From contig JBAXIO010000017.1 in the NCBI GenBank assembly GCA_037138335.1, forward strand, positions 22,228 to 86,227: a DNA stretch of 64,000 nucleotides. Reading direction: 5' to 3'. Made by a program: the position numbers and the translations under genes. Source of the stretch: CAIRDP01 sp037138335. GTDB lineage: Bacteria > Bacteroidota > Bacteroidia > Bacteroidales > FEN-979. The notes beneath the pieces are model-generated. The model was not told the origin of the DNA and did no database searches. It worked only from the letters and a program-made list of their open reading frames with translations. Below, piece by piece: positions 60,972 through 64,000 of this stretch. Position 1 is the stretch's first letter. Each line of letters opens with the position of its first letter.

Positions 60972-61083
60972 TTAAACTGATCACAATCTTGAGGCTTTAT
61001 TCTTTAAATAATTTGATTAAAACCTCGGCAAATGTATTTATCGTTCTTACACATAATTAAGATCTTGCGTTGCTAATATTTCT

Positions 61084-61202
61084 CTCATAGAAAACCGCCA
61101 ATTTTCAAGTAAGCAGAGGAATAGTCATAGTGAGCGCACCCAATGGGTGTGTTCCTTTTGCTATTTCGGTTGCTTACGGGTGCTTGGCGGTACCTCTATG
61201 AG
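61084..61202 (+). ncRNA. Candidate structured RNA: 119-nt rod of five helices
   Basis: Nested pairs: CTCATAGA (61084-91) with TCTATGAG (61195-202); ACCGCCAA (61094-101) with TTGGCGGT (61184-91); GTAAGCA (61109-15) with TGCTTAC (61171-77); GGAATAG (61118-24) with CTATTTC (61161-67, one G-U); GAGCGCACCC (61132-41) with GGGTGTGTTC (61145-54, two G-U) over a 3-nt loop. Internal loops between helices are nearly symmetrical. All non-Watson-Crick pairs are G-U when read on the plus strand, which favours an RNA made from that strand. No open frame covers it. Family unknown. Confidence 0.6.
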
Positions 61203-61211
61203 CTGAAATAA

Positions 61212-61235
61212 GGCGGAGGTTCACGCCCTTTTTCA
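61212..61235 (+). terminator. Possible terminator after the RNA candidate
   Basis: GGCG and CGCC with an 8-nt loop, followed by CTTTTT, directly after the rod. The stem is only 4 bp, so it is weak. Two more small hairpins follow (GAAC/GTTC at 61241, CTTGATT/AATCAAG at 61253-61272). The rest of the gene-free stretch 60870-61398 shows nothing else. Confidence 0.35.
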
Positions 61236-61398
61236 CTTTTGAACGAAGTGTTCTTGATTTTTTATAATCAAGTTACCGAATTAAGTCTCATCAGTTCTTC
61301 CTCTAGAGTGGTAACAATTAGTAATTCTTTGATTTGTAACCTATCTTTACAAGGAATTACATGTTAAACCAATCTCGGACTCACCAAAATCCATTCCC

Positions 61399-64000
61399 AT
61401 GTCCCCCCATAAACCAAAATCCCCCTTACCTGTCAAAGAAAAATCCTTAGCTAAATCCGATAATAACCAGTTTCCTATAGTGGGTATCGGAGCCTCGGCA
61501 GGCGGACTGGAATCATTGGAGCTATTCTTCGGTAACATGCCCAATAACAGTGGAATGGCTTTCGTGGTCATTCAGCACCTCGACCCGAATCATCCTGGTA
61601 TTATGCCTGAATTGTTGCAGCGGATCAACCCCATGAAGGTCTTCCAGGCAAGCGACAGGCTCAAAGTGAAACCGAACTGTGTGTATGTAATCCCACCCAA
61701 CAAGAGCCTCTCGATACTCAATGGCGCATTGCACCTGTTCGCCCCGGTGGAAACAAGGGGACTGCGGTTGCCTGTTGATATTTTCTTCCGCTCTTTGGCC
61801 GACGACAGGCAGGAACAAAGTATTGGCATCATTCTCTCGGGCATGGGTTCCGATGGCAGCCTGGGGCTGAAAGCCATCAAGGAAAAAAACGGGATTGTAC
61901 TGGTTCAGTCTCCCGACTCGGCAAAATTTGATGGCATGCCCCGCAGCGCCACCGAAGCCGTAATTGCTGATATTATTGCTCCTGCCGATGAATTACCTGC
62001 CAAACTGATCGATTTTCTTAAATATGTTCCGGCATTAAAAACCGATCCTGAAATAGATGGTAAAACCCAAAGCAACATCGAAAAAATAGTCATCCTGCTG
62101 CGGGAGCAATCGGGACACGATTTTTCACAATATAAAAAAACCACCCTGTTTCGCCGAATTGAACGGCGAAAAGGTGTTCACCAGATCAACAATATACAAA
62201 ACTATGTCCGCTTTTTGCAGGAAAATCCAAAAGAAGTTGATATCCTTTTCAAAGAGCTGCTCATCGGCGTTACAAGCTTCTTCCGCGATGCAGAGGTCTG
62301 GGCAAAACTGAAAGAAACCATTCTTCCTGCCCTGATGAGTGAACTGCCCGACGGATATGTGCTGCGTGCCTGGGTAACGGCCTGTTCGACCGGCGAAGAG
62401 GCCTATTCACTGGCTATTGTTTTCCAGGAAGCGCTTGAAAAAAGCAGGAAACACCGAAACCTTACATTACAGATCTTCGCCACCGATATTGACCATGACT
62501 CCATTGAGATCGCCCGCAAGGGATATTATTCGAAAAATATCGCTGCCGATGTTTCGCCCGAACGGTTAAGCCGCTTCTTTAAAGTTGAAGGGGAAGGTTA
62601 CAGCGTGGTCACCTCTATCCGTGAAATGGTGGTTTTCGCACCTCAGAATGTGATCAAAGACCCGCCATTTACAAAACTCGATATACTCACATGCCGTAAT
62701 CTGCTGATATATCTGGAACCCGAATTGCAGAAGAAAGTGATCACATTGTTTAATTACAGTCTGAACCAGGGTGGGATCATGTTGCTCGGTACAGCCGAAA
62801 CCCTTGGAAAATATTCTGAGGGATTTGATGAGGTGGATACCCGGTTGAAATTCTTCAAACGCACAGTAACCCCTGCCTTACATGAGCTCATTGATTTCCC
62901 GAGTTCCTTTGCCCGCGCCAAAAGAGTGGCGCCAAAGGAGATACCACCTGCAACAGTTACTGAGAATATACAAACCCTTACCGAACAGATCATGCTCCAG
63001 CGCTTTGCTCCTGCAAGTGTTCTGGTAAACGACAAAGGCGACATCCTCTTTATTACCGGCCGCATCGGAAAATATCTCGAACCGCCAGCCGGCAAAATGA
63101 ACGTGAATATTCATGCCATGGCACGCGAAGGATTGCGTGAAGTCCTGCCGAACGCCTTCCGCAAAGCGATGCAAAGCTTTGACCCGGTAATTGTACGCAA
63201 TATCAAAGTGGGTATCAACGGGGGAACCCAGTATATAGATATTACCGTTCAGCGCATCGAAAGCCCCCATCCGATAAGAGGGAATATCATCGTCGTTTTT
63301 ACCGATGTGGTCGCGGTTAATCCAGACCCGGCGAATTTGGCAACCGGAAAGCGAAAGTCAACCGGCCAGGTAAAGGATTTGACAATGAAATTGCAGCGGA
63401 GTTGTGAAGATTTGCAAAGCACGCGCGAAGAGATGCAGACGTCGCAGGAAGAGCTCAAATCGACGAATGAGGAACTGCAATCAACCAATGAAGAGTTGCA
63501 GTCAACCAACGAAGAACTCACTACTTCCAAGGAAGAGATGCAGAGTCTGAACGAAGAGCTGCAAACGGTGAATGTAGAACTGCAGAGCAAGATCGGTGAT
63601 TTCGTTCTTGCAAATAACGACATGAAGAACCTGCTCAACAGCACCGAGATCGCTACCCTGTTCCTCGACAGGGAATTGAACGTTCGCAGGTTTACCGACT
63701 CGATAACAGAAATCATCAAACTGCGTAAAACCGATATTGGCAGGCCTTTTACCGAACTGGCTTCCAACTTGCTTTACGCTGAAATTGATCTCGTGGCGTT
63801 ACAGGTACTCCAGACCCTGATCCCTGTTGAAACGGCAATCACTACGCTCGATGGCAGGTGGTTCACGGTGAGGATCATGCCTTACCGTACGCTCGATGAA
63901 CGCATCGACGGACTGGTTATTACCTTCAACGAGATAACCATAGCAAAGAAGCTTGAACTGGAGGTGAAAATAACCAATGATGCCCTTGCCATTTCAGAAA
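61399..64000 (+). CDS. CheB-CheR fusion sensory protein with coiled coil and PAS domain (3' part missing)
   Basis: The frame is open from ATG 61399 to the window end, 867 residues. The CheB methylesterase domain has S33 (IGASAGG), H60 (VIQHLDPN) and D152 (GMGSDGSLGL) and no receiver domain. A CheR methyltransferase domain at about 220-480 contains TVCS-type WVTACSTGEEAYSLAIVF and LDILTCRNLLIYL. A coiled coil of E-E-L-Q-S-T-N heptads occupies about 655-735, then a PAS domain starting LLNSTEIATLFLD. A histidine kinase part is expected beyond 64000. It belongs to the two-component chemotaxis-like sensors. Confidence 0.9.
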   Translation, partial: MSPHKPKSPLPVKEKSLAKSDNNQFPIVGIGASAGGLESLELFFGNMPNNSGMAFVVIQHLDPNHPGIMPELLQRINPMKVFQASDRLKVKPNCVYVIPPNKSLSILNGALHLFAPVETRGLRLPVDIFFRSLADDRQEQSIGIILSGMGSDGSLGLKAIKEKNGIVLVQSPDSAKFDGMPRSATEAVIADIIAPADELPAKLIDFLKYVPALKTDPEIDGKTQSNIEKIVILLREQSGHDFSQYKKTTLFRRIERRKGVHQINNIQNYVRFLQENPKEVDILFKELLIGVTSFFRDAEVWAKLKETILPALMSELPDGYVLRAWVTACSTGEEAYSLAIVFQEALEKSRKHRNLTLQIFATDIDHDSIEIARKGYYSKNIAADVSPERLSRFFKVEGEGYSVVTSIREMVVFAPQNVIKDPPFTKLDILTCRNLLIYLEPELQKKVITLFNYSLNQGGIMLLGTAETLGKYSEGFDEVDTRLKFFKRTVTPALHELIDFPSSFARAKRVAPKEIPPATVTENIQTLTEQIMLQRFAPASVLVNDKGDILFITGRIGKYLEPPAGKMNVNIHAMAREGLREVLPNAFRKAMQSFDPVIVRNIKVGINGGTQYIDITVQRIESPHPIRGNIIVVFTDVVAVNPDPANLATGKRKSTGQVKDLTMKLQRSCEDLQSTREEMQTSQEELKSTNEELQSTNEELQSTNEELTTSKEEMQSLNEELQTVNVELQSKIGDFVLANNDMKNLLNSTEIATLFLDRELNVRRFTDSITEIIKLRKTDIGRPFTELASNLLYAEIDLVALQVLQTLIPVETAITTLDGRWFTVRIMPYRTLDERIDGLVITFNEITIAKKLELEVKITNDALAISE

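Noticed and set aside
61084..61202. Retron or IS200/IS605-type terminal structure
   Set aside because: No reverse transcriptase, TnpA or TnpB gene is nearby, and the nested rod lacks a recognisable msr/msd split.

Overview
The window is a stretch of a Bacteroidota chromosome, most likely an anaerobic environmental or gut member of the Bacteroidales lineage. The grounds are: promoters with the Bacteroidota -7 element TAnnTTTG, a C-terminal type IX secretion sorting domain, HmuY-like/TonB-dependent uptake genes, many secreted six-hairpin and exo-acting glycosidases, and an oxygen-sensitive glycyl radical enzyme with its activase. Most genes are tightly packed and many overlap by ATGA.

Positions 1-25,600 hold a truncated radical SAM gene, then an operon of a HAD phosphatase and three large secreted six-hairpin glycosidases. 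These are followed by a CAP-SPOR protein, a glycosidase-like protein with a formylglycine-enzyme-like tail, a duplicated lipoprotein, an ABC-type membrane domain, an O6-alkylguanine repair protein, a sodium symporter with a tiny membrane partner, a membrane phosphoesterase and an M23 peptidase. Next come an SDR/EXPERA/old-yellow-enzyme operon and galactose genes (galM, and galK paired with a polyphosphate kinase 2).

Positions 25,700-43,700 form one long same-strand block: beta-mannosidase, GH92 alpha-mannosidase, EamA transporter, M64 peptidase, glycyl radical activase plus a hydroxyproline-dehydratase-type enzyme, GH31 alpha-glucosidase, sugar MFS transporter, transglutaminase-like protein and MBL hydrolase. 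Together these look like a programme for stripping glycans from glycoproteins and using the resulting peptides, including hydroxyproline. On the opposite strand follows a three-gene uptake operon (T9SS HmuY-like protein, TonB receptor, HmuY-like lipoprotein).

From about 50,790 an integrative element begins at the 3' half of a tRNA-Arg(ACG) gene. It carries a tyrosine recombinase, an excisionase-like HTH protein, an SbcC-like ATPase, RecT, an MBL nuclease-like protein, an SSB-tailed small protein, a primase-helicase and a VRR-NUC-like nuclease, but no structural, lysis or conjugation genes in view. Two 9-bp iteron arrays and operator-like palindromes lie between its genes. After it comes a gene-free 530 bp containing a striking rod-shaped RNA candidate (61084-61202), and then a large CheB-CheR-PAS sensory protein that runs off the end. 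The far attachment site of the element is not seen in the window.
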